From the NCBI GenBank assembly GCA_023410715.1, contig JAEYPN010000011.1:21392-85391 (forward strand): a DNA stretch of 64,000 nt, read 5' to 3'. The stretch comes from Bacillota bacterium. Its GTDB lineage: Bacteria; Bacillota_I; Bacilli_A; Izemoplasmatales; UBA1188. Shown in pieces: positions 51,247 to 59,825 of the stretch. The notes beneath the pieces were generated by a model. It ran no database searches, was not told the origin of the DNA, and saw only the letters and a program-made list of their open reading frames with translations. Positions within the stretch are counted from its first letter, which is position 1, and each line of letters opens with the position of its first letter. Made by a program: the position numbers and the translations under genes.

Positions 51247-52722
51247 TTATTCATTTAAGAATTTAGTAATTATTTCACTAACTGATTTAGGATTATCATA
51301 TATAATAAAATCACTAACCTCGTTTATTTCAATAATTTTATTATCTAATATTTTAAGTTCATAAAATTTATCATTCTTTTTTACTTTAGCAATTATTGGT
51401 TTTTCGATTCTTTTTGAATCAAGAAATTCTTTTTTTATTTTTTCAGGATATTTAACCGCAAAGTTTTGATGATATTCTTCTGCTTCATAAAAGATGTTAA
51501 TTTTCTCTACTTTAACCATGACTTCTTTATTAAATTTATTTTCTAAATTCTTTAAAGCTGTAGTAATTTTTATAAGCTGTTCATCATTAGTATAAAATAT
51601 TATTGGCCGATAATTATGACCACGGTCAATAAATTGTCCTTCCCCATCAAATGGGTCAATATTATCAAGATATATTTCTAATAACTGATCATATGTAATT
51701 TTTCCCTCATCATAGGTTACTTTAATTGCTTCAGTGTGATGCGTATTTAAATGCTTTACTTCATCATATGTTGGCGAAATTTCATCTCCCCCAGTATAGC
51801 CACTCACAACTTTTATTACTCCATCAAAGTCATAATAAGGTTTACTCATGCACCAAAAACATCCACCGGCAAAAACCGCATTTTTTATTTTTTCACTATC
51901 ATGAAGTTTATATGAATCAACATTTATAATATATTTAAAACCAATACTACTGTAGACATGATTACTAATCGGATTATTTCTATCAACATATAAAACGGCC
52001 TTTTTCCCTTTTGAAACAATTAGATTTGAAGCATAATTTACTAAAGCTTTAGCAAATCCTTGATTTCTATACTCTTTTAAGGTTATAACATTTGAGATGG
52101 AAATAGTAGTTTCTAAGTCTCTTGCAAGCACAACTAAAGATACAACCTTATGATCCTTTATGATACCATAAGCTTCACTATTAATTATGTTTTCTACTCG
52201 AAGTTTGGTATCCTCTTCTAAAGGAAGTGTATTAAATATTTCATAAGAAAAAGAACGCCATAAGTCAAATAAATCATTATAATGTTCATTGGTCATTCTA
52301 ATAAATGGATAAGTATTATTTACTTCTATCATCTCGTCTTTAGCCATAATAGCCATTTTAAAACTAGTTGAAAAAGTAAGATTTTTTTGTTCTATAAGTT
52401 TTGTAAGAAGCTTGTATGCTAGATTACATTCTGCTTGAATTCCATAAATCATTAAATTATGTCTTTCAATAAAATCAACTGCTTCTTTAATTATGGAATC
52501 ATTATAACTTCCAACTACTAACATGTCATAAGGATGGTAGTTTCCAAAAAGTAAGGTGTATTCATCATTTGATATTTTAAAAAATAGGCAACCAACAGAA
52601 GGTTTCGTCTCTAAGTTCATTTTTGCATTATTAGTTAAAAGCGTAGTTATAAGGTCATTTTCCTTTAAAAATGTTTCATTATCTATTAAAAATTCTTCAC
52701 CATTTTTATATATTTTTTCCAT
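51247..52722 (-). CDS. msrA: Fusion of GNAT acetyltransferase and peptide methionine sulfoxide reductase MsrA
   Basis: The protein has 491 residues from ATG 52722 (SD AAGGTGAT; an in-frame GTG at 52731 overlaps that SD). Residues about 125-275 are a GNAT domain with the acetyl-CoA loop YRNQGFAKAL near 218-227 and NPISNHVYSSIGF. Residues about 280-450 are MsrA: FAGGCFWC with catalytic Cys288, SGYTGG, HTEAIKVTYD, and a GQFIDRGHNYRPIIFY block. MsrA reduces methionine-S-sulfoxide in proteins. A 45-residue C-terminal extension follows. The first 120 residues may be a second, degenerate GNAT-like half. The frame is continuous through the junction, so this is one polypeptide. Its acetylation target is unknown. 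Confidence 0.9.
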   Translation of the reverse strand: MEKIYKNGEEFLIDNETFLKENDLITTLLTNNAKMNLETKPSVGCLFFKISNDEYTLLFGNYHPYDMLVVGSYNDSIIKEAVDFIERHNLMIYGIQAECNLAYKLLTKLIEQKNLTFSTSFKMAIMAKDEMIEVNNTYPFIRMTNEHYNDLFDLWRSFSYEIFNTLPLEEDTKLRVENIINSEAYGIIKDHKVVSLVVLARDLETTISISNVITLKEYRNQGFAKALVNYASNLIVSKGKKAVLYVDRNNPISNHVYSSIGFKYIINVDSYKLHDSEKIKNAVFAGGCFWCMSKPYYDFDGVIKVVSGYTGGDEISPTYDEVKHLNTHHTEAIKVTYDEGKITYDQLLEIYLDNIDPFDGEGQFIDRGHNYRPIIFYTNDEQLIKITTALKNLENKFNKEVMVKVEKINIFYEAEEYHQNFAVKYPEKIKKEFLDSKRIEKPIIAKVKKNDKFYELKILDNKIIEINEVSDFIIYDNPKSVSEIITKFLNE

Positions 52723-52740
52723 ATTAATCACCTTAAAAAT

Positions 52741-52769
52741 ATTTTAACACAGAGAAGAATTTAAGTAAA
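52741..52769 (-). promoter_or_regulatory. Promoter of the GNAT-MsrA gene
   Basis: On the minus strand TTTACT (52764-52769), a 17-bp spacer and TAAAAT (52741-52746) with TGT before it. It is divergent from the promoter of the next gene, within a gap of about 90 bp. Confidence 0.5.
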
Positions 52770-52785
52770 TATAATCCCCTAATCA

Positions 52786-52794
52786 TGGTATAAT
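52786..52794 (+). promoter_or_regulatory. Extended -10 promoter of the EEP-family gene
   Basis: TGGTATAAT (52786-52794) is an extended -10 without a clear -35. It is followed by AAGGTGAT and ATG 52811, the same arrangement as at 50,506. Confidence 0.5.
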
Positions 52795-52810
52795 ATTTAA
52801 GGTGATAAAA

Positions 52811-53554
52811 ATGAAAATTTTAACGTTTAATATAAGAACAGATTTTGCACGTCAAGTCGATGGTGAAAACTCTTGGCCATTTAGAAAGAGTTTAGTAATT
52901 GATGAAATAAGAAATGAAAAACCTGATGTGATTTCTTTTCAGGAGTTAACAGCAAATGTTATTGATGATTTAAAATATGCTTTAACAGATTACGCTTTCG
53001 TTGGTTGTGGAAGAGGAAAAAACTTAGATGATGAATTTGTCTCTTTCGCTTATTTGAAAGATAAATATACTTTATATTTTCTAAATACAGAATGGTTATC
53101 TAATACACCAAATGTTCCTGGTAGTAAATATTTAGATGAACATTTTCCAAGAACGATCTCAACGATGAAACTAATTGATAATGAAACTAAAAAGCGGTTT
53201 GTCATCATCAATACCCATTTAGATCATGAAAAAGCTGAAGTTAGAAAACTAGAAGCTTTGCAAATTGAAAAATATTTAAATAGTATTAATGAAGAAAACT
53301 TATATTTTATGGGTGATTTAAATTCGCTTCCAGAAGATGAAGTAATTAAAATTATTTCACGAGTTAATAATCTTACCGATTATACTTATAAATTACCTTA
53401 TACTTTCCATGCTTTTGGAAAGGTTCAAGATAAAATTGATTACATTTTTGGTCCAAAGAATAATAAAGATTATGAGATTACTTTATTCGGCGAACAAAGC
53501 GAAAAGTATTTATCAGATCACCATGGCATTATTTTAACAATAAAGAATGTTTAA
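52811..53554 (+). CDS. Endonuclease/exonuclease/phosphatase (EEP) family hydrolase
   Basis: The protein has 247 residues. I choose ATG 52811 after AAGGTGAT; the in-frame GTG at 52802 lies in the SD. EEP motifs are in order: LTFNIRTD (N-terminal strand, Asn), DVISFQEL (metal-binding Glu), INTHLDH (His), MGDLNSLP (GDxN), and SDHHGI (C-terminal catalytic His). The pattern FRKSLVIDEIRNEKPDVISFQE is typical of small secreted-type or sugar-linked EEP proteins. There is no signal peptide, so it is probably cytoplasmic. The substrate (DNA, phosphoester or lipid) cannot be told from sequence. Confidence 0.88.
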   Translation: MKILTFNIRTDFARQVDGENSWPFRKSLVIDEIRNEKPDVISFQELTANVIDDLKYALTDYAFVGCGRGKNLDDEFVSFAYLKDKYTLYFLNTEWLSNTPNVPGSKYLDEHFPRTISTMKLIDNETKKRFVIINTHLDHEKAEVRKLEALQIEKYLNSINEENLYFMGDLNSLPEDEVIKIISRVNNLTDYTYKLPYTFHAFGKVQDKIDYIFGPKNNKDYEITLFGEQSEKYLSDHHGIILTIKNV

Positions 53555-53699
53555 TACATCTCTTTATTGTTTTTATTTTGGAAAAATGATAAAATATTTT
53601 TAGTAGAAAATATTTATCTAAACGAGAGGATTGAATAATACTTTATTTTTTTTATTTTTATGTAAGCGATTATAATTTAATATTGTTCAATTTAAAACT

Positions 53700-54563
53700 A
53701 TGCACTATAAAACTGTAAAAGGGATCTTATCAAATAAAAATGGTATGAATTTATATCGTGGTTGTTCACATGGCTGTATCTATTGTGATTCAAGAAGTAA
53801 GTGTTACGCATTTACCCATGATTTTGAAGATATTGAAGTTAAGGCCAATGCTTTAAATATTTTAGAGGAAGAACTAAAGAAAAAAAGGAAAAAAGTTATG
53901 ATTGGGACAGGTTCAATGTGTGATCCTTATATTCCAATAGAAAAAGATTTGAAGCTAACAAGAGGGATGTTAGAACTAATTTTAAAATATGGGCATGGAG
54001 TAAGTATCTTAACTAAGTCAAACTTGATTATGCGAGATATTGATTTATTTGATGAAATTAACAAAAAATCTAAAGCTATCGTTAGTATGACTTTAACTAC
54101 ATATGATGATAAGTTAACTAAAATCATTGAACCTAATGTTTCAACAACCTATGAACGCTTTTTATGCTTAAAGGAATTTAAAAAAAGAGGTATTGACATT
54201 GGGATATGGTTCGATCCAATTCTGCCATTTATTAATGACAATTTAGAAAATTTAGAGGGATTACTAAAATATTTTAAAGAGCTTAAACCAAAATATATTT
54301 TATGTTTTGGCTTTGGTTTAACTTTAAGAGATGGTAATAGAGAGTATTTTTACTTGAAACTTGACGAATACTTTCCATCTTTAAAAGAAAAATACCAAAG
54401 AATTTATCGTAATAACTATGATATAAAAAGTCCAAATGATAAAAAACTTATGAAAATATTTGTTGATTTTTGTAAAGAAAACGAGATTTTATATGATATT
54501 GAAGAGATATTTAAATACCTTAATTACTTAGAGGAAAAAAATAACCAATTATCATTGTTTTAA
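53700..54563 (+). CDS. Radical SAM protein, SplB-like (COG1533)
   Basis: The protein has 287 residues. The radical-SAM cysteine triad CSHGCIYC (Cys22, Cys26, Cys29) is followed by the MIGTGSMCDPYIPIEKDLKLTRG segment characteristic of the spore photoproduct lyase-related 'DNA repair photolyase' family. The family is mostly uncharacterised; some members repair or modify DNA, but activity here is not established. The SD before ATG 53700 is poor, and a TATAAT at 53671-53676 would give a leader of about 20 nt. It is followed 18 bp later by the alpha-glucosidase gene, perhaps in the same transcript, but the functional link is unclear. Confidence 0.85.
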   Translation: MHYKTVKGILSNKNGMNLYRGCSHGCIYCDSRSKCYAFTHDFEDIEVKANALNILEEELKKKRKKVMIGTGSMCDPYIPIEKDLKLTRGMLELILKYGHGVSILTKSNLIMRDIDLFDEINKKSKAIVSMTLTTYDDKLTKIIEPNVSTTYERFLCLKEFKKRGIDIGIWFDPILPFINDNLENLEGLLKYFKELKPKYILCFGFGLTLRDGNREYFYLKLDEYFPSLKEKYQRIYRNNYDIKSPNDKKLMKIFVDFCKENEILYDIEEIFKYLNYLEEKNNQLSLF

Positions 54564-54581
54564 ATAAAAAAGGAGATTTGT

Positions 54582-56213
54582 ATGGAAAAAAAGTGGTATA
54601 AGGAAGGGTTTGTTTATCAAATTTATCCATTAAGTTTTTGTGACTCAAATAATGACGGCATTGGCGATCTAAAAGGAATTACTAGTAAACTTGATTACAT
54701 TAAGTCACTTGGTGTATCAGTTATTTGGCTATCACCAGTTTATAAGTCACCGATGTATGATAACGGGTATGATATCAGTGATTATTATGATATTAATCCG
54801 ATTTTTGGTGATATGGATGACTTTAAAGAGCTTTTAAGTGAAACACATAAAAGAGGACTAAAACTAATTATGGATTTAGTTGTGAACCATACATCTAGTG
54901 AACATGAGTGGTTTAAGAAATCAATAGAGGGAATTGAACCCTATAAAGATTACTATATTTGGCGGGAAAAACCAAATAACTGGAGTTCTTTTTTTGCAGG
55001 GCCTGCCTGGGATTATAGTAGCGAAAGAAAAATGTATTACTTACACCTTTTTGCAAAACAACAGCCGGATTTAAACTGGGAAAATGAGAAAGTAAGAGAC
55101 GAAGTAAAGAACGTTTTACGTTTCTGGTTAGATATGGGGGTTGATGGCTTTAGATGTGATGTGATTAACCTTTTATCGAAAAAAGAAGGATTACCAAACG
55201 GCAGAGGTCTTTTTTTAAGAGGTAAAGAACATTTTATTAATGGGCCTAAAATTCATGAGTATTTAAAAGAATTAAAACATGAAGTACTAGATAATTACGA
55301 CGCTTTCACTGTTGGTGAATCATGCTTTGTGACGACTAAAACGGCCATCCCTTATATTAAAGAAGGCGAAGAAGAATTAAATATGTTATTTCAATTTGAC
55401 CATATGGGTGTCGATAATTTACTCAAATGGTTTTTCCATCATAAGGCAAAACTCTCTAAACTTAAAAAGGCCTTAAGAAACTGGCAAGAGGAAATTAATG
55501 GTGTTGGTTGGAATACCTTATATTTTGAAAACCATGACCAACCAAGAAGCGTATCGCGCTTTGGCAATCTTAATTACCGTTATGAATCCGCAACGATGCT
55601 TGCTATAATGCTCTTTCATGAACAAGGAACCCCATATATTTATCAAGGTCAAGAAATTGGCATGACCAATCCTAATTTTGACTTACTTGATGATTATAAG
55701 GATGTTGAAACTCATAACATTTATAAAACTGGAACGAAAACCCTTCATTTTTCCCATAAGAAAATGATGAAAAAAATTAAATTTATGTCGCGTGATAATG
55801 CTAGAACACCAATGCAGTGGAATGATTGTTTAAATGCTGGCTTTAGCGATTTTAATCCATGGATTAAAGTAAATCCTAATTATAAAGAAATTAATGTTTC
55901 TAGCGATTTAAAAAGTGATAAATCAATAATTCGTTTTTATCAAAAAATGATTAATTTAAGAAAAGAATATCCAATCATTGTTTATGGTGATTTTAAAGAA
56001 TATAAGAAATGCTCAAACAAGATTGTTTATTATGAAAGAAACTATAAAGGCGATAAGTTAATTGTATTATGTAACTATTCGAGTAAGGAAAGAAAGATAA
56101 AAGCTAAGCTTGATAATGCCGAGTTACTACTTAATAACTATGAGGAGTCAACAGAAATCTTTAAGCCATATCAAGCTAAAGTATACATAATAAAAGGAGA
56201 AAAAAATGAGTAA
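54582..56213 (+). CDS. GH13 alpha-glucosidase, probably oligo-1,6-glucosidase type
   Basis: The protein has 543 residues, normal for GH13 subfamily 31. The catalytic residues are visible: GFRCDV (nucleophile Asp193), TVGES (acid/base Glu246), and ENHDQ (Asp319), with MDLVVNHTSSEH as the first conserved block. A Val directly after the nucleophile is the residue associated with preference for alpha-1,6 links (isomaltase/oligo-1,6-glucosidase) in this subfamily. There is no signal peptide, so it acts in the cytoplasm. It overlaps the GPH symporter gene by 8 bp, so the transported sugar is probably its substrate. AGGAGATTTGT precedes the ATG. Confidence 0.92.
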   Translation: MEKKWYKEGFVYQIYPLSFCDSNNDGIGDLKGITSKLDYIKSLGVSVIWLSPVYKSPMYDNGYDISDYYDINPIFGDMDDFKELLSETHKRGLKLIMDLVVNHTSSEHEWFKKSIEGIEPYKDYYIWREKPNNWSSFFAGPAWDYSSERKMYYLHLFAKQQPDLNWENEKVRDEVKNVLRFWLDMGVDGFRCDVINLLSKKEGLPNGRGLFLRGKEHFINGPKIHEYLKELKHEVLDNYDAFTVGESCFVTTKTAIPYIKEGEEELNMLFQFDHMGVDNLLKWFFHHKAKLSKLKKALRNWQEEINGVGWNTLYFENHDQPRSVSRFGNLNYRYESATMLAIMLFHEQGTPYIYQGQEIGMTNPNFDLLDDYKDVETHNIYKTGTKTLHFSHKKMMKKIKFMSRDNARTPMQWNDCLNAGFSDFNPWIKVNPNYKEINVSSDLKSDKSIIRFYQKMINLRKEYPIIVYGDFKEYKKCSNKIVYYERNYKGDKLIVLCNYSSKERKIKAKLDNAELLLNNYEESTEIFKPYQAKVYIIKGEKNE

Positions 56214-57678
56214 CGAATATGTATTAACAAAAAAAAGTAAAATATGTTACAGTACTGGTTGTATTGGTCGAGATATGAACTATACAATGGTTAGTCTTTT
56301 TATCATGACATATTTACTTTACGGTGTTGGCCTTGAAGGTAAGCAATTACTTGTTGCGACAATTATCATGTTTGCGACAAGAATATGGGACGCAGTAAAT
56401 GATCCAATGATGTCAACGATTATTACTAATTCCCATTTTAAAAAAGGAAAATATCGTCCTTGGGTTTTAATTGGAGGATTAACAAATGTTTTAGCGTTAA
56501 TCTTAATGTTCTCAACTAAACTAACTGGCTGGAGTTATGTTATTTTCTTTGGTTTTATTTATTTAGTTTGGGAAAGCACATTTACAATGAATGATGTTGG
56601 ATACTGGAGTATGTTGCCAGCACTAGCTAAGGAAAAGAAATCTCGTGATCAATTAACAACACTTGTGGCTTTATGTGCATCAATTGGTGCATTTCTAGCA
56701 GGTGGTTTAATTCCTGTTTTAACAACTGGTAATGTTATAAATATGTACAGGGCTATTTCTATTGTTATTGCGATTGTCTTTGCCTTATGCCAGGTAATGG
56801 TATATTTTTGTGTTAAAGAACCAGTTGAAACTAAAGAAGATTTAAATGAAGAAAAAACAACGCTTAAAGATATGGTTAAGATTATTTTTTCAGATAAACA
56901 AGTTCTTTGGATGTCAGTTGTCGTTTTATTATATTCGCTTGGTAGTGCCCTTTTAAATGCTTTTGGTATTAACTATTTCTATTTTGAATTTGGTTATGAG
57001 CCTATGAAGGTTACGATATTCACCGCAATATATGCGGCAGGAACACTTATTTCGCAAATGATTTATCCAATGCTAGCTAAGAAGTTTACTCGTTCTTCAA
57101 TGGTTAAAGTTTCATTAATTACATCCATTGTTGGCTATGTTTTATTCTTTATTTTAGGTGGATCAATTATTCAAGATAATAGTGTTAAATTTGCGATTCT
57201 TTGTGCAATTGGTGTTGCAATATTTGCTGGTCAAGGAATATTCTATTTGAATATGCTAATAATGCTTGCAAATACAATTGAATATAATCAATATAACACC
57301 AATCAAAGAAACGAAAGTATAATATTTGCGACAAGACCATTTATGGTTAAATTTGCATCAGCTATTCAAGCCGCTTTATTATCCCTTGTTCTACTTGTTA
57401 CCAATCTTGATAGTGTAACAAAGAAAATTAATAATCTTGAAGTTGATAGAAATAAAGGCCTTATTACTGATACAGAGTTATTTAATCAAGCAAAATTAAT
57501 TGTTTCTAATATTAGTGATTCATCGAAGCTATGGTATCGTTTATCAATGACACTTTTACCAATACTTCTTTTTGCTGGATGTTACTACATATCACAAAAG
57601 AAGTATATTATTGATGAGAAACTCTACGACAAGATTATTAGAGAATTAGAAGAAAGAGAAGTAAAGACTGCTGCTTAA
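56206..57678 (+). CDS. GPH-family sugar:cation symporter
   Basis: The protein has 490 residues and 12 transmembrane helices, as usual for the glycoside-pentoside-hexuronide family (MelB-like, MFS superfamily). The N-terminal KICYSTGCIGRDMNYTM segment, RIWDAVNDPMMS (the conserved D-A-x-x-D-P motif of helix 2) and GKYRPW are family hallmarks. It overlaps the alpha-glucosidase gene (ATG within AAAATGAGTAA), indicating coupled expression and import of an alpha-glucoside such as isomaltose or a related oligosaccharide. The exact substrate is inferred from that neighbour. Confidence 0.9.
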   Translation: MSNEYVLTKKSKICYSTGCIGRDMNYTMVSLFIMTYLLYGVGLEGKQLLVATIIMFATRIWDAVNDPMMSTIITNSHFKKGKYRPWVLIGGLTNVLALILMFSTKLTGWSYVIFFGFIYLVWESTFTMNDVGYWSMLPALAKEKKSRDQLTTLVALCASIGAFLAGGLIPVLTTGNVINMYRAISIVIAIVFALCQVMVYFCVKEPVETKEDLNEEKTTLKDMVKIIFSDKQVLWMSVVVLLYSLGSALLNAFGINYFYFEFGYEPMKVTIFTAIYAAGTLISQMIYPMLAKKFTRSSMVKVSLITSIVGYVLFFILGGSIIQDNSVKFAILCAIGVAIFAGQGIFYLNMLIMLANTIEYNQYNTNQRNESIIFATRPFMVKFASAIQAALLSLVLLVTNLDSVTKKINNLEVDRNKGLITDTELFNQAKLIVSNISDSSKLWYRLSMTLLPILLFAGCYYISQKKYIIDEKLYDKIIRELEEREVKTAA

Positions 57679-57737
57679 AAAAGAAAAAACTAATCTTTAA
57701 AAATAATCTTGTTTTATCTAAAAAAATGATTTATACA

Positions 57738-57765
57738 TTGATTAATTATTATTTGTGTGTATAAT
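57738..57765 (+). promoter_or_regulatory. Promoter of the DUF1846 gene
   Basis: TTGATT (57738-57743), a 16-bp spacer and TATAAT (57760-57765) with TG upstream. The leader of about 160 nt contains a weak AT-only hairpin (about 57785-57810) followed by T residues. It could be an attenuator, but its low GC makes it weak. Confidence 0.5.
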
Positions 57766-57933
57766 ATTTAATAGAAAGTTAGAAAAAATACATAAAAAAT
57801 GTATTTTTTTTATTGTAAAAGTTTCAATTTTACTTGCGTTTTTATTAAATATTCAGCAATTTATTAGGATATATAGAAAAGTAAACAAGTTATTTTGTAC
57901 TGAAGACAATAAAAATATAATCGGGGTGCCATA

Positions 57934-59415
57934 ATGAAAAAAGCATTTGATGAGAAAAAGTACTTGAAATTACAATCTTTAAACATTCTAGAACGCGTAA
58001 AAAAGTTTGATAATAAACTTTATATAGAATTTGGTGGAAAATTATTTGATGATTATCATGCATCTCGTGTCCTTCCTGGATTTATGCCAGATACTAAACT
58101 CAAGATGTTACTCACCATTAAAGAGCAAGTGGAAATTGTTATTGTCATAAATTCTCATGATATTCAAAATAACAAAGTGAGAAGTGATATTGGCATTAAC
58201 TATGAGTCAGATGTTTTAAGATTAATAGATGCCTTTAGAGAATCAGGACTTTTTGTCGGCAGCGTTGTAATTACCCAATATGAAGCACAGACTAGCGTCG
58301 TACAGTTTAAAACCAAACTTAATAATTTAGGAGTAAAAACATACTTACATTATCATATAGATTCATATCCATATAATATACCTTATATCTTATCAGAAGA
58401 AGGATTTGGTAAAAATGAATATATTGAAACAACTAAACCAATCGTGGTAATTACCGCTCCAGGACCAGGATCAGGAAAAATGGCAACTTGTTTATCCCAG
58501 CTTTATCATGAACATAAAAGAGGCATTAGAGCTGGATATGCTAAATATGAAACATTCCCAATTTGGAACTTACCATTAAAACATCCAGTTAATTTAGCAT
58601 ATGAAGCCGCAACAGTTGATTTAAATGATGTTAATTTAATTGATCCATATCATTTAGAAGCTTATAATACTCTAGCTATAAATTATAACCGTGACGTGGA
58701 TGTTTTTCCAGTTTTAAAAGCTATTTTTGATTCAATTTATGGGGAAAGTCCATATAAGTCACCAACTGATATGGGAGTTAATATGGCAGGATTTGCAATC
58801 GCAAATGATGAAGCAGCTTGTGATGCCGCAAAAAGAGAAATTGTAAGAAGATATTTTAATACTATATGTGATGTAAAATATGGGAAAGTAAGTAGTGAAG
58901 CTAGTGACAAAATTGCTGTTTTAATGCGTCAGTTAAATATTAGTGTTGAAAACCGGAAATGTGTTAAAGCTGCCTTAGAAAAAGCAGAACTAACTAATAC
59001 ACCATCGATGGCAATAGAACTTAATAATGGGAAAATTATTACCGCTAAGACAACAACACTTTTAGGTGCTCCAGCTGCCCTTATTATAAATGCCATTAAA
59101 TATCTTGCAAAAATTGATGATTGTTTAATGCTTATATCACCTAATGTCATTGAACCTATTCAACGTTTAAAAATAGATAAGCTTGGTAATCATAATCCAA
59201 GATTGCACGCTGATGAAGTATTAGTAGCTCTAGCAATTTCAGCCCAAACAAATCCAATCGCTGAAATGGCTTTTGAAAAACTAGGCAGTTTAAAAGGCTG
59301 TGAAGCTCACTCAACGGTTATTTTACCAAATATTGATGAAAACATTTTTAAAAAGCTAGGCGTAAATTTAACAACAGAACCACAGTTTTACGCTAAAAAA
59401 TTATATAGGAAATAA
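57934..59415 (+). CDS. DUF1846 family protein (UPF0371)
   Basis: The protein has 493 residues, the usual length of the family. Typical segments are the N-terminal KLYIEFGGKLFDDYHASRVLPGF, the ITAPGPGSGKMATCLSQLYHE block near residues 173-195 (a P-loop-like Gly-rich motif), and RAGYAKYETFPIWNLPL. The family is widespread in Firmicutes. Its function is not established, although nucleotide binding is plausible from the Gly-rich motif. GGGGTG six nt upstream supports ATG 57934. It is monocistronic, with its own promoter. Confidence 0.92.
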   Translation: MKKAFDEKKYLKLQSLNILERVKKFDNKLYIEFGGKLFDDYHASRVLPGFMPDTKLKMLLTIKEQVEIVIVINSHDIQNNKVRSDIGINYESDVLRLIDAFRESGLFVGSVVITQYEAQTSVVQFKTKLNNLGVKTYLHYHIDSYPYNIPYILSEEGFGKNEYIETTKPIVVITAPGPGSGKMATCLSQLYHEHKRGIRAGYAKYETFPIWNLPLKHPVNLAYEAATVDLNDVNLIDPYHLEAYNTLAINYNRDVDVFPVLKAIFDSIYGESPYKSPTDMGVNMAGFAIANDEAACDAAKREIVRRYFNTICDVKYGKVSSEASDKIAVLMRQLNISVENRKCVKAALEKAELTNTPSMAIELNNGKIITAKTTTLLGAPAALIINAIKYLAKIDDCLMLISPNVIEPIQRLKIDKLGNHNPRLHADEVLVALAISAQTNPIAEMAFEKLGSLKGCEAHSTVILPNIDENIFKKLGVNLTTEPQFYAKKLYRK

Positions 59416-59479
59416 AAAATATAAAACAAAAAAAGATGACGTAAAATATTAGAGTATACAAAATTCTAAAAAAAAGGTG

Positions 59480-59508
59480 TTGACAAATCTGTTATAATTT
59501 TGTATAAT
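59480..59508 (+). promoter_or_regulatory. Promoter of tRNA-Gly
   Basis: Perfect TTGACA (59480-59485), a 17-bp spacer and TATAAT (59503-59508). The start would fall a few bases before the tRNA. Confidence 0.85.
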
Positions 59509-59522
59509 TCTAATAGTCTAAT

Positions 59523-59596
59523 GCAGTTGTAGTTTAATGGTAAAACTCCTGCTTGCCATGCAGATGTTGGGGGTTCGATTCCCCTCAATTGCTCCA
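59523..59596 (+). tRNA. tRNA-Gly (anticodon GCC)
   Basis: The acceptor arm GCAGTTG pairs with CAATTGC (one G-U pair). The D-arm contains the short GTTTAATGGTAAAAC. The anticodon stem CCTGC/GCAG encloses TTGCCAT, giving anticodon GCC. The T-arm GGGGGTTCGATTCCCC is intact, and CCA is encoded at 59594-59596. It is 74 nt long with no variable-arm extension. It stands alone with its own promoter and terminator. Confidence 0.95.
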
Positions 59597-59606
59597 TAAG
59601 ACATTT

Positions 59607-59636
59607 AACGGCTAAATATAGCCGTTTTTTATTTTT
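59607..59636 (+). terminator. Terminator of tRNA-Gly
   Basis: AACGGCTA (59607-59614) and TAGCCGTT (59619-59626) with an AATA loop, then TTTTATTTTT. Confidence 0.9.
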
Positions 59637-59825
59637 ATAAAACAATTTTAAAGTAAATTAAAAAAATAACAGAAATCATATTTTAAAATAAATATAAAAA
59701 AGAATATAATTTTTATCGTTTTAAATAGTACCACAAGTTATAAACATAACTAAAAAAAGTGCATTATTTAAATAAGATAAAATATTATATCCCTATATAG
59801 TTTTAAAGAATTTATTAAGAAACTT

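Noticed and set aside
27733..57678. Mycoplasma-type genetic code (TGA as Trp)
   Set aside because: Trp is encoded by TGG throughout, TGA is used as the stop of the PL1 gene, and reading through it does not join a coding frame.
57783..57810. Intrinsic attenuator in the DUF1846 leader
   Set aside because: The stem is only A-T pairs in AT-rich DNA, so pairing is weak and may be chance; mentioned only with the promoter.
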